From positions 926,777 through 990,776 of the forward strand of contig NZ_KE332388.1 of the NCBI RefSeq assembly GCF_000409775.1: a stretch of 64,000 nucleotides of DNA. Direction: 5' to 3'. The position numbers and the translations under genes are program-made. Under the pieces are notes generated by a model. That model had not been told where the DNA came from. It saw only the letters and a program-made list of their open reading frames with translations, and did no database searches. Below are positions 17,580-25,422 of the stretch, piece by piece; position 1 is the first letter of the stretch, and each line of letters begins with the position of its first letter. This DNA is from Litchfieldella anticariensis FP35 = DSM 16096 (GTDB lineage Bacteria > Pseudomonadota > Gammaproteobacteria > Pseudomonadales > Halomonadaceae).

Positions 17580-18482
17580 ATGAAAAACTCCCTCTCCCCG
17601 ATCCGCTGGCTCACCCTCTCCATGGCGTCATTGGGCTTCACGTCCGCCAACGCCGACACGCAAACCAACGAGGCCTCGGCAGCACCGCTGACGCTGCAGG
17701 TCTACAATGCCGATGCAGGAAGCTTCCACGTCAATTCCGTACTGGTGACCGGCGAGAGCGACGCCGTGCTGCTGGATACCGGCTTTACCCGTGCCGATGC
17801 ACTGCGCATCGCAGCCATGGTGCTGGACAGTGGGAAAAACCTGAAAACGATCTACATCAGCCAGGCCGACCCCGATTTCTACTTCGGCATCGACGTCCTC
17901 AAGCAGTTTTTCCCCGACGCAGAGGTAGTAGCCACCGAACCGACGGTGGAGAAGATCGAGGCCACCCTGCCGACAAAATTGCAGGTCTGGGGCCCGCGTC
18001 TGGGCGCCAATGCACCGCAGAAGGTGCCACTGCCCGAGGTGCTATCCGGCAGCACCATCACGTTGGAAGGCCAGACACTGGAAATTCGCGGCCTGGACGA
18101 CAGCCTGCCGCACCGGAGCTACGTGTGGATCCCATCCATCGAGACAGTGGCCGGCGGCGTGAACGTGTACGCTGGACTGCATGCATGGACCGCCGACGCC
18201 CAGACAGCAGCGGAGCGCGCAGCCTGGGTGGAGAAACTGGACGACATCGCCGCACTGAATCCGGCCACCGTGGTACCGGGCCATTCCCTGCCCGACCAGC
18301 CGCAGGATGCTTCGCTGTTGGCCTACACCCAGGATTATCTGCAGCGTTTCGAGACGGAACTGGCCAAGGCCGATGACAGCGCGGCGTTGATCGAGGCGAT
18401 GCAGGACGCCTACCCGCAAGCGGGCCTGGGCATCGCACTGGAGATCGGCGCCAAGGTCAACACGGGTGAGATGGAGTGGTAG
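17580..18482 (+). CDS. MBL-fold protein with a degenerate metal-binding motif
   Basis: 300 aa from the ATG at 17580 (AGGAA site); the frame opens earlier inside the LysR gene. Residues 1-25 form a Sec signal peptide ending near ANA-DTQ. The metallo-beta-lactamase fold is recognisable ('VNSVLVTGESDAVLLDTGFTRADA', 'TIYISQ..', 'VVPGHSLPD'). At the canonical H-x-H-x-D-H position, however, the sequence is Q95-A-D97-P-D99-F100, so three His ligands are replaced. The later His of PGHS remains. It may be a pseudo-hydrolase or bind metal differently. It is coupled to a DsbA-like gene 2 bp downstream. Confidence 0.82.
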   Translation: MKNSLSPIRWLTLSMASLGFTSANADTQTNEASAAPLTLQVYNADAGSFHVNSVLVTGESDAVLLDTGFTRADALRIAAMVLDSGKNLKTIYISQADPDFYFGIDVLKQFFPDAEVVATEPTVEKIEATLPTKLQVWGPRLGANAPQKVPLPEVLSGSTITLEGQTLEIRGLDDSLPHRSYVWIPSIETVAGGVNVYAGLHAWTADAQTAAERAAWVEKLDDIAALNPATVVPGHSLPDQPQDASLLAYTQDYLQRFETELAKADDSAALIEAMQDAYPQAGLGIALEIGAKVNTGEMEW

Positions 18483-18484
18483 CG

Positions 18485-19153
18485 ATGACCCTGCACTATA
18501 TCCTCGACCCATTGTGCGGCTGGTGCTATGCCGTCGCACCGCTGATCCAGGCGGCGCACGAGTCGCTGCCGGTAGTGTTTCATGCCGGCGGCATGATGGC
18601 CGGCACCAACCGCCGCCCCGTGACGCCGCAGCTGCGTCAAATGGTGGAACAGCACGACCGGCGAATTGCGCAGCTCAGCGGCCAACCGTTCGGAGAAGCC
18701 TATCGCGACGACCTACTGTGTGACGCAAGCGCGGTATTCGACTCCGAACCACCGATCACCGCCATGCTGGCAGCCGACGAGATCGACGGCCGCGGGCTGG
18801 ATCTGTTGGCACGAATGCAGACAGCCCACTATGTCGAAGGGCGCCGCATCTCCGACCCAACGGTGCTGCACACCTTGGCGCTGGATATCGGACTCGACGG
18901 CCCCACCTTCGACGCAGTCTATGGCACACAGCAGGGCGAGCCGACCTGGGCCCATATCCGTGCCAGCCGGGAGTTGCTGGCCCGCGTGAATGGCGCAGGG
19001 TTTCCGACACTAGTACTCGAACGCCAGGGTCGCTACGAGGTCGTGGACATCATGGGCTATCTCGGTCAGCCGTCGGCTTGGTCGAGGAGCCTGTCGGACT
19101 TAACGCTGACCTGCTGCGAACCCCGGCCTTTCGGCCAATTTCATTCGATCTGA
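18485..19153 (+). CDS. DsbA family protein (FrnE-like), cytoplasmic
   Basis: 222 aa from the ATG at 18485, two bases after the MBL stop. The redox motif C11-G-W-C14 lies right at the N-terminus ('YILDPLCGWCYAVAPL'), and the C-terminal 'GAGFPTLVLERQGRYEVVD' is the cis-Pro side of the thioredoxin fold. There is no signal peptide, so it acts in the cytoplasm as a thiol-disulfide or isomerase-type enzyme. It forms an operon with the MBL-fold gene under the divergent LysR gene. Confidence 0.88.
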   Translation: MTLHYILDPLCGWCYAVAPLIQAAHESLPVVFHAGGMMAGTNRRPVTPQLRQMVEQHDRRIAQLSGQPFGEAYRDDLLCDASAVFDSEPPITAMLAADEIDGRGLDLLARMQTAHYVEGRRISDPTVLHTLALDIGLDGPTFDAVYGTQQGEPTWAHIRASRELLARVNGAGFPTLVLERQGRYEVVDIMGYLGQPSAWSRSLSDLTLTCCEPRPFGQFHSI

Positions 19154-19190
19154 TTCGTTAAATAGCCCGCTATTCGCCTCATCAGATCGA
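19145..19190. terminator. Possible bidirectional stem between convergent genes
   Basis: A 10-bp inverted repeat TCGATCTGAT / ATCAGATCGA encloses a nested AATAGC / GCTATT repeat. It begins inside the last codons of the DsbA-like gene and lies before the convergent DUF2157 gene. There is no clear U-tract, so the terminator function is tentative. Confidence 0.4.
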
Positions 19191-19278
19191 TAAACTTGTC
19201 TCGAAATCCGTGCTTCTCGCGACGATCGGTCAAACCCGACAGGCTCCTAGGCTTCTCTCGGACGCATCGAGGGGCGAC

Positions 19279-20250
19279 TCATGAGTGCATCTCCGCGTGG
19301 AGCCGCTTGAGCCAGAAGATAGCCGCGGCGCCCAAGCCCAATACCGCCAGGGACAGGAACAGGAAACCGGCTGCCTCAGCTTGCCAGAGCAGATGCCTGG
19401 CAAGGAAAACGACCGTTATCACGATCGCCGAGAGGCAGCCCCCCGCCAGCATGAACAACTCGGGCATCCAGTAGCGATAAAACCCGTAGATCAGCGCCAG
19501 CCACAGCGGGTACACCAACAACGCCAGCGAGGATGTCTCACCCTCATCGACGATAACCATCATCAACAGCAAGGTAATGGGAATGCCGCTGCCCAGCGCC
19601 ACCAAGCGCCGGGCCCAGTCGACCATCAGCCAACGCCAGTGCCGCGCGCCCAACTCCCAGAGAGCCAGCGCCGCGGTATTGAGCAGGAACAGCCCCCACA
19701 GCGCGGAGGCTTCGCTCCCGAACAGGACACTGAAGGCACCACCCCAGGTTCGATAGTAGAGCAGGATGGCAAGGTTGAGCAGCCCCAACCAAAGCACCCA
19801 GAGCGCAGCGAAACGAGCGACCAGCACCCAGGGCAACATCAACAAGGCCCAGTAGAAGAACAGCTGCCAGGGATCGGCGCCGGTCTGGTAGACCTGGCCG
19901 AACAGCGCCAGCAGCACGCCCAGCAGTAGCGCAGCCGTCGTCAATGCTGCCTGGGCCACTACCCCGCGCCCGTCGGCTATCCAGTAAATGGCGACAGCCA
20001 GCACCAACACCGCTTCCACCAGCCCGAAGCGTAGCCAGCGTCCCATATCGGACCAGTTGTAGGCGATGAAAAACAGCATCGAGCACGCCAGTGCCAGGCA
20101 GCCCAACCATAGCAACAATCGGTCTAGAAATACGCACCAGGCCCGGCCAGACGGATAGAGCCCGGAAAGCCGGACGGCCCGTTCGATCTGCTCGCGCGGT
20201 ATCGCCCTCCGTTCGATCAATGCGACCAACTGACGACGGATCGAAGTCAT
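19279..20250 (-). CDS. DUF2157 multi-pass membrane protein
   Basis: 323 aa from the ATG at 20250 (AAGGGA site); the longer frame from 20523 would overlap the GNAT gene. A soluble N-terminus ('RRQLVALIERRAIPREQIERAVRLSGLYPSG') precedes about nine membrane segments, the DUF2157 pattern. Its usual partners DUF4401 and GDYXXLXY follow on the same strand, but only after a three-gene insertion (16562-19153). Function of the family is unknown. Confidence 0.82.
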   Translation of the reverse strand: MTSIRRQLVALIERRAIPREQIERAVRLSGLYPSGRAWCVFLDRLLLWLGCLALACSMLFFIAYNWSDMGRWLRFGLVEAVLVLAVAIYWIADGRGVVAQAALTTAALLLGVLLALFGQVYQTGADPWQLFFYWALLMLPWVLVARFAALWVLWLGLLNLAILLYYRTWGGAFSVLFGSEASALWGLFLLNTAALALWELGARHWRWLMVDWARRLVALGSGIPITLLLMMVIVDEGETSSLALLVYPLWLALIYGFYRYWMPELFMLAGGCLSAIVITVVFLARHLLWQAEAAGFLFLSLAVLGLGAAAIFWLKRLHAEMHS

Positions 20251-20306
20251 GCCATTCCCTTGCGTAGTTTTCGTTAGCTTATCGTTCGTGCACCATGGCC
20301 CTGCCG

Positions 20307-20765
20307 CTAATCGGTAGTCGATGGCGGTGCAGCAAGACGCTTGGCATAGAACGCCATATTGTCGCTGCAACGAAAGCCGAGCCCCTGGTAGAAGCTGGCC
20401 GCCGGAATGCCACGATCGGTGGCAAGATATACCGCCCTGACGTGACACGATTCCAGTTCCTGCTGCAGGGCATGGTAAAGCTGCTTCCCCACACCCCGCG
20501 ACTGCTGCGTTGTCGCGATGCACATTTCCCTAAGGTAGAACAATGTGCCCATACAGAAGGGTTCCAGATTGCCCAGCGCAAAGCCGACCACTTCCTGGCG
20601 TTGCGCCATCACGCCCAGGAATCCACTCGAGGCGTGAAAGTGTGCCAAGCGCTTCAGGGCTTGCCCGGTATCCCAGGGTTCATTCCATGGATCGGCAGAA
20701 AACACCTGTGCAAATAACTGGGCGCACGGTTCCAGATCTCTTTCTTCCATGATGCGTAGCTGCAT
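20307..20765 (-). CDS. GNAT family N-acetyltransferase
   Basis: 152 aa. Contains the acetyl-CoA-binding motif A ('REMCIATTQQSRGVGKQLYHALQQE', Q/R-x-x-G-x-G/A variant) and the C-terminal 'ASFYQGLGFRCSDNMAFYAK'. The substrate is not predictable. It lies 57 bp upstream of the DUF2157 gene on the same strand. Confidence 0.88.
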   Translation of the reverse strand: MQLRIMEERDLEPCAQLFAQVFSADPWNEPWDTGQALKRLAHFHASSGFLGVMAQRQEVVGFALGNLEPFCMGTLFYLREMCIATTQQSRGVGKQLYHALQQELESCHVRAVYLATDRGIPAASFYQGLGFRCSDNMAFYAKRLAAPPSTTD

Positions 20766-21129
20766 TTTTCTAGATCGTCCTTGGTGTATACGCTGCCCTA
20801 TGGCGCATGGCGCGGCCTCAGTCCGTTCCCACTCTCCCGCGTGCGGCCAGCAGCCGTTCTGTGAATTCGACCAGCTCGTCCCCGACAGGGCCGGTATTGG
20901 CCCAGCGGAAAGATGGCGACGACGCGCACAGACTATTCCATCGATGAGCGTCGGTCGATGAGCGCTGATGGCTGTACTCTTTGTTACACGAACGTCTTCA
21001 AATAGTCGCCAACAGCCCCGATCTTCGCGTCGGGTTGCCGGCGACGGCCAACACGGTTACCATTCCCCTGCCTTATGGCATCGCTTCGATGGACGCAAAC
21101 CCATTACACGAGAACCATGAGGTAATCCC
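20766..21129. other. Intergenic region with no recognised gene
   Basis: 364 bp between the divergent GNAT and RlpA-like genes. The open frames here are short and without family resemblance. A near-tandem GATGAGCG repeat at about 20943-20963 is the only structure seen; promoters for both flanking genes must lie here. Confidence 0.5.
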
Positions 21130-21507
21130 ATGGGAAACCTATCCCGATTGCTCCTTGCTTGCTGCCTGACGGGCCTGCTGACCACCGGCAATGCACAGGC
21201 ACACGACACGACCGACGAGACCCAGCAGGGCATCGCCTCCTATTACAGCGACAGCCTCCAGGGCGCCCCCACTGCCAGCGGTGAACCCTTCGACCAGCAA
21301 GCCCTAACTGCCGCCCACCCGAGCCTGCCCCTCGGCACCAAAGTGCTAGTCACCCGCCCGGACACCGGCCAGGAAGTGGAAGTGCTGATCAACGACCGCG
21401 GCCCCTTCGTACAGGGGCGCATCATCGATCTATCCAAGCGCGCGGCCCGCAAGCTTGGCATGCTCAACCGGGGCGTTGCACCGGTGATGATCACTCAGGT
21501 GAATTGA
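21130..21507 (+). CDS. RlpA-like double-psi beta-barrel protein, secreted
   Basis: 125 aa. Residues 1-24 are a signal peptide cleaved near AQA-HDT. The mature protein is a bare RlpA domain: 'QGIASYYSDSLQGAPTASGEPFD', 'TAAHPSLPLGTKVLV', 'VLINDRGPFVQGRIIDLSKRAA'. RlpA proteins cleave denuded peptidoglycan glycans in the periplasm. This version lacks a SPOR domain and a lipobox, so it is a short stand-alone form. Confidence 0.9.
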   Translation: MGNLSRLLLACCLTGLLTTGNAQAHDTTDETQQGIASYYSDSLQGAPTASGEPFDQQALTAAHPSLPLGTKVLVTRPDTGQEVEVLINDRGPFVQGRIIDLSKRAARKLGMLNRGVAPVMITQVN

Positions 21508-21586
21508 GCCCATTAACGGACATCTGACGGCTCCTCGTTAGGCGGTGCTACGCCCAGCTCGTCCTTGGGAGATCACCACATTGGGC

Positions 21587-22135
21587 TTAGGCACTCATGG
21601 GAGCTGCCAATAGCGAGTACAAGGCGAGGTCCACAAACTCCCCGTAGAGGTTCTCTTTCTGCCTCAACACTCCTTCGAGTTGAAAACCAAGCCGTTCAGG
21701 TATCGCCCTACTCTTGTGGTTCTCGACAGCACAGCGTATTTCGATTCTGTTAAGTTTGTACTGCGTAAAGCCCACCTCGATGAGAGTTTTTACGGACTGG
21801 GTCATGATTCCCTTTCCAGAATATTCTTGACCAATCCAATAGCCGATACTTCCGACTCTGTTGTTGTGATCCATCTCGTGAAACCCACAGACACCACACA
21901 AGTCTGAGCGATGGAAAATCGCATACTGAGGCCCCATGCCAGCCTCATATTGCAAGGTTGCCGCCTTTATGAATTTCTCCGTATCTGCTGGAGATGTGTT
22001 GCCATCAAGCCAAGGCAGCCAGGCACGCAGGTACTCCCGGTTCGCGTCAACCAGTGCGAACAGCTCATCCCTGTGGTTCAGACTCAATAGCTCGAGCGTC
22101 ACATCCTTATTAATATGCAACACATACCTCTCCAT
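21587..22135 (-). CDS. GNAT acetyltransferase (RimJ/RimL type)
   Basis: 182 aa from the ATG at 22135; an ATG at 22162 is also in frame but has no ribosome site. The pattern 'LRAWLPWLDGNTSPADTEKFI', 'IGYWIGQEYSGKGIMTQSV' and 'NRIEIRCAVENHKSRAIPERLGFQLEGVLR' is that of ribosomal-protein Ser/Ala acetyltransferase-like enzymes. Its base composition is lower in GC than its neighbours, suggesting acquisition. Confidence 0.9.
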   Translation of the reverse strand: MERYVLHINKDVTLELLSLNHRDELFALVDANREYLRAWLPWLDGNTSPADTEKFIKAATLQYEAGMGPQYAIFHRSDLCGVCGFHEMDHNNRVGSIGYWIGQEYSGKGIMTQSVKTLIEVGFTQYKLNRIEIRCAVENHKSRAIPERLGFQLEGVLRQKENLYGEFVDLALYSLLAAPMSA

Positions 22136-22193
22136 GCACTTACCGATATCGATGGCAGGCACCGCGGCGCTCGTCGCTTTCTGTATCGTTCAG

Positions 22194-22547
22194 TCAAAAC
22201 TCTTTGCCATTGACTGGAGTTCTTTTGAGACTTTCGAGATCGATATCCTCAAGACAGCGAACGTTAATGGCCGCCATCTCGTCGCCACTTGGGGCTTTTC
22301 CGACAGCAAAGGGCGCACAGCCACATTTAGAACAGAATTTGTGTTGGATGACGTGTTTGTTGAATGTATAGGTGGCGAGTTCAGACTCTCCAGAGGCGAT
22401 GTCTAGCAAGTTCCGAGGGACGAACCATAGGAGATAACCTTTCCTCTGACAGTGCGAGCAATTGCACTCTTTCACCTCGGTTATGTCACTTTCATTGGCA
22501 TCAACTGAAAACGCCGTTTGACCGCAATGACAACTCCCCTTGAGCAT
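22194..22547 (-). CDS. GFA family protein (glutathione-dependent formaldehyde-activating-like)
   Basis: 117 aa. The zinc-binding Cys pattern of the GFA fold is complete: SCHCG near residue 6, 'CNCSHC' near residue 29 and 'FCSKCG' near residue 71. The family includes Gfa but most members have unknown function. Single gene, composition AT-richer than its surroundings, like the GNAT gene next to it. Confidence 0.9.
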   Translation of the reverse strand: MLKGSCHCGQTAFSVDANESDITEVKECNCSHCQRKGYLLWFVPRNLLDIASGESELATYTFNKHVIQHKFCSKCGCAPFAVGKAPSGDEMAAINVRCLEDIDLESLKRTPVNGKEF

Positions 22548-22746
22548 GACGAATCTCCTTGCTGTGCTGTCTAATGCCGAAGCTCAGCCATGCCTCAGTG
22601 AGCCATATCGGCAGGAACGTTCTGTTGAGTGGCATGATTGGGGCTTATCTGGATCAATATCTTAGTCGTCATCAAAGCTTTGTGCCGCCTTGCGCCATAC
22701 TATGATGCTTGAGTATCACAGCATCGTCATGACGAGGACCACGCTC

Positions 22747-23748
22747 ATGCCCCAGCCCCACACTCCACCACTGCGCGTCGGCTTCATTCTGCAACCACTG
22801 TTCACGCTGAACGCGTTTGCTGGTTTCATCGATTCACTGCGCCTGGCCGCCGACAAGGGCGGCCGCAGCCGGCAGATCCACTGCAGTTGGCAGATCATGG
22901 GGCCGGGGCCGGTCACCTCGAGTTGCGGGTTGGAAGTGCACCCCCAGACGCCCTACCGCGATCCGAGCCATTTCACCCATATCGCGGTATGCGGCGGCAA
23001 CAATTATCTCGACCCCCATGAAGACAAGGCGCTCAGCCACTATCTCAAGGACGCCTACAAGCAGGGGGTGAAGCTGGTTGGGGTCTGCACCGGCACCTTC
23101 GCCATTGCCCGGGCGGGATTGCTCAAGGGGCAGCGTGTCTGCGTGCACTGGAACGTGATCAACGACTTCCGGCAGCAGTTCCCGCGCATCGATGCCACAC
23201 CCGATCGGCTGTTCCTGCAATCGGCCCGCGTCATCACCTGCGCTGGTTCGTCGGGGGCCACCGACATGGCACTGCACCTGATCCGGCGGGAGTGCGGTCC
23301 GGAAAAGGCACAACAAGCCATTCGTCACATGATCCTCAACGGCATGCGCACTTCCAACTCGCCGCAGACTCACTTCTTCGAGGCCATCCACGAGATCCGC
23401 GACGAACGCGTGCGTGTTGCCGTGCTGACCATGGAGCAATCGCTGAATACCCGGCTAGACACCCAAGGCCTGGCGGAGCGCATCAATCTCAGCCCGCGCC
23501 AACTGGACCGCTTGTTCCAGCAGGAGATGGGCACCACGCCCATGCGCTACTTCAAGACCATGCGTCTGCGCTACGCCGAGTGGCTGTTACACCACACCGA
23601 CAACTCGATTGCCGAGATAGCCGCCGACTGCGGCTTCGCCGATGCCGCGCACCTCTCGCGGGACTTCACAGCCCACTACCAGTGCAGCCCCAGCCAATCG
23701 CGCCGTCTGGGACACCCACCTCGCACATCCCTCGCAGAGACCGCCTGA
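22747..23748 (+). CDS. GlxA-type AraC family regulator
   Basis: 333 aa from the ATG at 22747 (GAGGA site). The N-terminal DJ-1/PfpI-like domain ('VGFILQPLFTLNAFAGFIDSLRLA', with the nucleophile-elbow region 'GVCTGTFAIARAGLL') is fused to a C-terminal AraC HTH pair ('LAERINLSPRQLDRLFQQEMG', 'IAEIAADCGFADAAHLSRDF'). This architecture often regulates amine and amino-acid catabolism (GbdR, ArgR-like). It stands immediately upstream of the TRAP / racemase-family operon and is its likely activator. Confidence 0.92.
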   Translation: MPQPHTPPLRVGFILQPLFTLNAFAGFIDSLRLAADKGGRSRQIHCSWQIMGPGPVTSSCGLEVHPQTPYRDPSHFTHIAVCGGNNYLDPHEDKALSHYLKDAYKQGVKLVGVCTGTFAIARAGLLKGQRVCVHWNVINDFRQQFPRIDATPDRLFLQSARVITCAGSSGATDMALHLIRRECGPEKAQQAIRHMILNGMRTSNSPQTHFFEAIHEIRDERVRVAVLTMEQSLNTRLDTQGLAERINLSPRQLDRLFQQEMGTTPMRYFKTMRLRYAEWLLHHTDNSIAEIAADCGFADAAHLSRDFTAHYQCSPSQSRRLGHPPRTSLAETA

Positions 23749-23755
23749 ACGTCCG

Positions 23756-23784
23756 GAATGTTCAAATAATTGTCTTGAATGTTC
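23756..23784 (+). promoter_or_regulatory. AraC-type direct-repeat site upstream of the TRAP operon
   Basis: Two identical GAATGTTC half-sites (23756-23763 and 23777-23784) are spaced 21 bp start to start, that is two helical turns, as AraC-family dimers require. They lie between the GlxA-type gene and the TRAP binding-protein gene. Confidence 0.55.
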
Positions 23785-23878
23785 TATATCGTATACCGGC
23801 ACGGCCCTACGCTAGGGGCACGTGATCATACAGGTCCGTGACACGACTCCCGTCAACAACAACCTCTGGAGCGTCACA

Positions 23879-24865
23879 ATGAAGTCTTCTCTGCCCATGC
23901 GACTGTTCTCCGCCCTGGCCCTGGGGATCGGGCTGACCGCTACCGCCACCGCCGCTGACATCAAGCTCAAGGCCGCCACCATCGGCAGTCAACAAGGCAT
24001 CCAGATGGCGGGGCTCAACGCCCTCTCGAAGCACGTGGCCGAAACCATCGGGGACAGCGCCAAGATCAACCTGTTCCACTCCGGCTCGCTGGGCGACCAG
24101 ATCAGCAACATCGAATCCCTGGACACCCGCACGCTGGATATCGCCACCATCGAAACCCCGATCACCACCATCGACGAGGACATGGGGATTCTCTCGCTGC
24201 CCTATCTGTTCCGCGACCGGGAGCATGTCGATAGCGTACTGAACGGTGAGATCGGCGATGCCCTGAAGCAACGCCTACAGGAGCAAGGCTATCGGGTGAT
24301 CGGCTTCTACGAGGGCGGGTTTCGCCATATCACCAACGACAGCCGCGCCATCGAGACGCCCGATGATTTGAGCGGCCTACGCATCCGCACACCGGGCAGC
24401 CGCCAGCGCGTCGAGATGTTCAACGCCTATGGCGCCAACGCCTCGCCCCTACCCTATCCCGAGCTCTATTCGGCGCTACAGACGGGCGTATTTGACGGCC
24501 AGGAGAACCCGCTGGTCGAGGTCGAGGCCAGCCGCTTCTACGAAGTACAGGACTACCTCTCACTCTCGGGGCACGTCTACACCGTTGGCTTCCTGCTGAT
24601 GAACGAAGACCGCTTCCAGGAACTGCCTAAAGAGGTGCAACAAGCCCTGCTCGAAGGTGGCGACAAGGCGTTCGAGGCTACCGTGGCGTTCGGCGAGCAG
24701 GCTGACCAACGTGTCATCGAGTTGGTTAAGGAGAATGGCATGCAGGTCAACGAGGTAGACACCGACGCCTTTATCGACGCCTCGAAGCCACTCTGGGAAT
24801 CATTCACCGAGGACATGTCGGAAGAGGCCCACGAGTTGGTGCAGCATATCGCCAACCATTCCTGA
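23879..24865 (+). CDS. TRAP transporter substrate-binding protein (DctP family)
   Basis: 328 aa from the ATG at 23879 (GGAG site). Signal peptide to about residue 23 (TAA-ADI). The DctP pattern is clear: 'IETPITTIDEDMGILSLPYLFRD', 'SGLRIRTPGSR', 'YPELYSALQTGVFDGQENPLVEV' with the conserved Arg that binds carboxylates. It captures an organic or amino acid for the QM permease encoded next. The enzyme encoded downstream suggests a hydroxyproline- or proline-type ligand. Confidence 0.92.
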   Translation: MKSSLPMRLFSALALGIGLTATATAADIKLKAATIGSQQGIQMAGLNALSKHVAETIGDSAKINLFHSGSLGDQISNIESLDTRTLDIATIETPITTIDEDMGILSLPYLFRDREHVDSVLNGEIGDALKQRLQEQGYRVIGFYEGGFRHITNDSRAIETPDDLSGLRIRTPGSRQRVEMFNAYGANASPLPYPELYSALQTGVFDGQENPLVEVEASRFYEVQDYLSLSGHVYTVGFLLMNEDRFQELPKEVQQALLEGGDKAFEATVAFGEQADQRVIELVKENGMQVNEVDTDAFIDASKPLWESFTEDMSEEAHELVQHIANHS

Positions 24866-24886
24866 ACCACGCTTTAACACTACCGG

Positions 24887-24903
24887 CGGGCCAATCCGGC
24901 CCG
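24887..24903 (+). promoter_or_regulatory. Intercistronic hairpin after dctP-like gene
   Basis: Short stem CGGGCC / GGCCCG with a 5-nt loop between the binding protein and the small permease gene, without a U-tract. A possible mRNA-stabilising stem like that in the ABC operon at 4821. Confidence 0.35.
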
Positions 24904-24924
24904 TCCCCCTCCGGGAGCATCACC

Positions 24925-25422
24925 ATGCTTGATCGTTTTTTCGAAGCGGTCGCGGCACTGCTGTTGTCTGCCATCACCCTGCTGGCATTGGCCGCCGTGG
25001 TCGCGCGCTACGTGTTGAACGCCTCGCTCTCGTGGAGCTCGGAAGTGCTGATCGGGTTGCTGGTTTATGTCACCTTTTTCTGCGGCTACCTCGCCCTGCG
25101 CCAGGGAGCACACCTACGCATCGACGTGGTCGCTGCGCTGCTGCCGCGTCGCGGCCAGTGGCTGCTGTTCTTCGTCAACCAGGCCCTGATCGGCGTGGTG
25201 TGCGTGGTGATGGTGGTATGGGGGCTGGAACAAACACTCACCTTCTCGCATCGCACCACCCTGATGCTGGGCGCGCCCCAGTGGCTGTTCTACGTTGCCG
25301 TGCCGATCTCCGGGGCCGGCATGCTGCTGGAGTTGGTGCGCCAGTGCGTCGTCGCTGTCAAAGCCAAGGTACCGCCCTATGACGCCGCCCAGCAGGCCTC
25401 GCTGGAGGAGACGTCCTCATGA
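24925..25422 (+). CDS. TRAP transporter small permease (DctQ family)
   Basis: 165 aa with four transmembrane helices, the DctQ norm ('YVLNASLSWSSEVLIGLLVYVTFFCGYLALRQGAHLRIDVV' includes the conserved R-x-G-x-H-x-x-x-D element). The 3' end overlaps the large permease gene by 4 bp. Confidence 0.9.
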   Translation: MLDRFFEAVAALLLSAITLLALAAVVARYVLNASLSWSSEVLIGLLVYVTFFCGYLALRQGAHLRIDVVAALLPRRGQWLLFFVNQALIGVVCVVMVVWGLEQTLTFSHRTTLMLGAPQWLFYVAVPISGAGMLLELVRQCVVAVKAKVPPYDAAQQASLEETSS

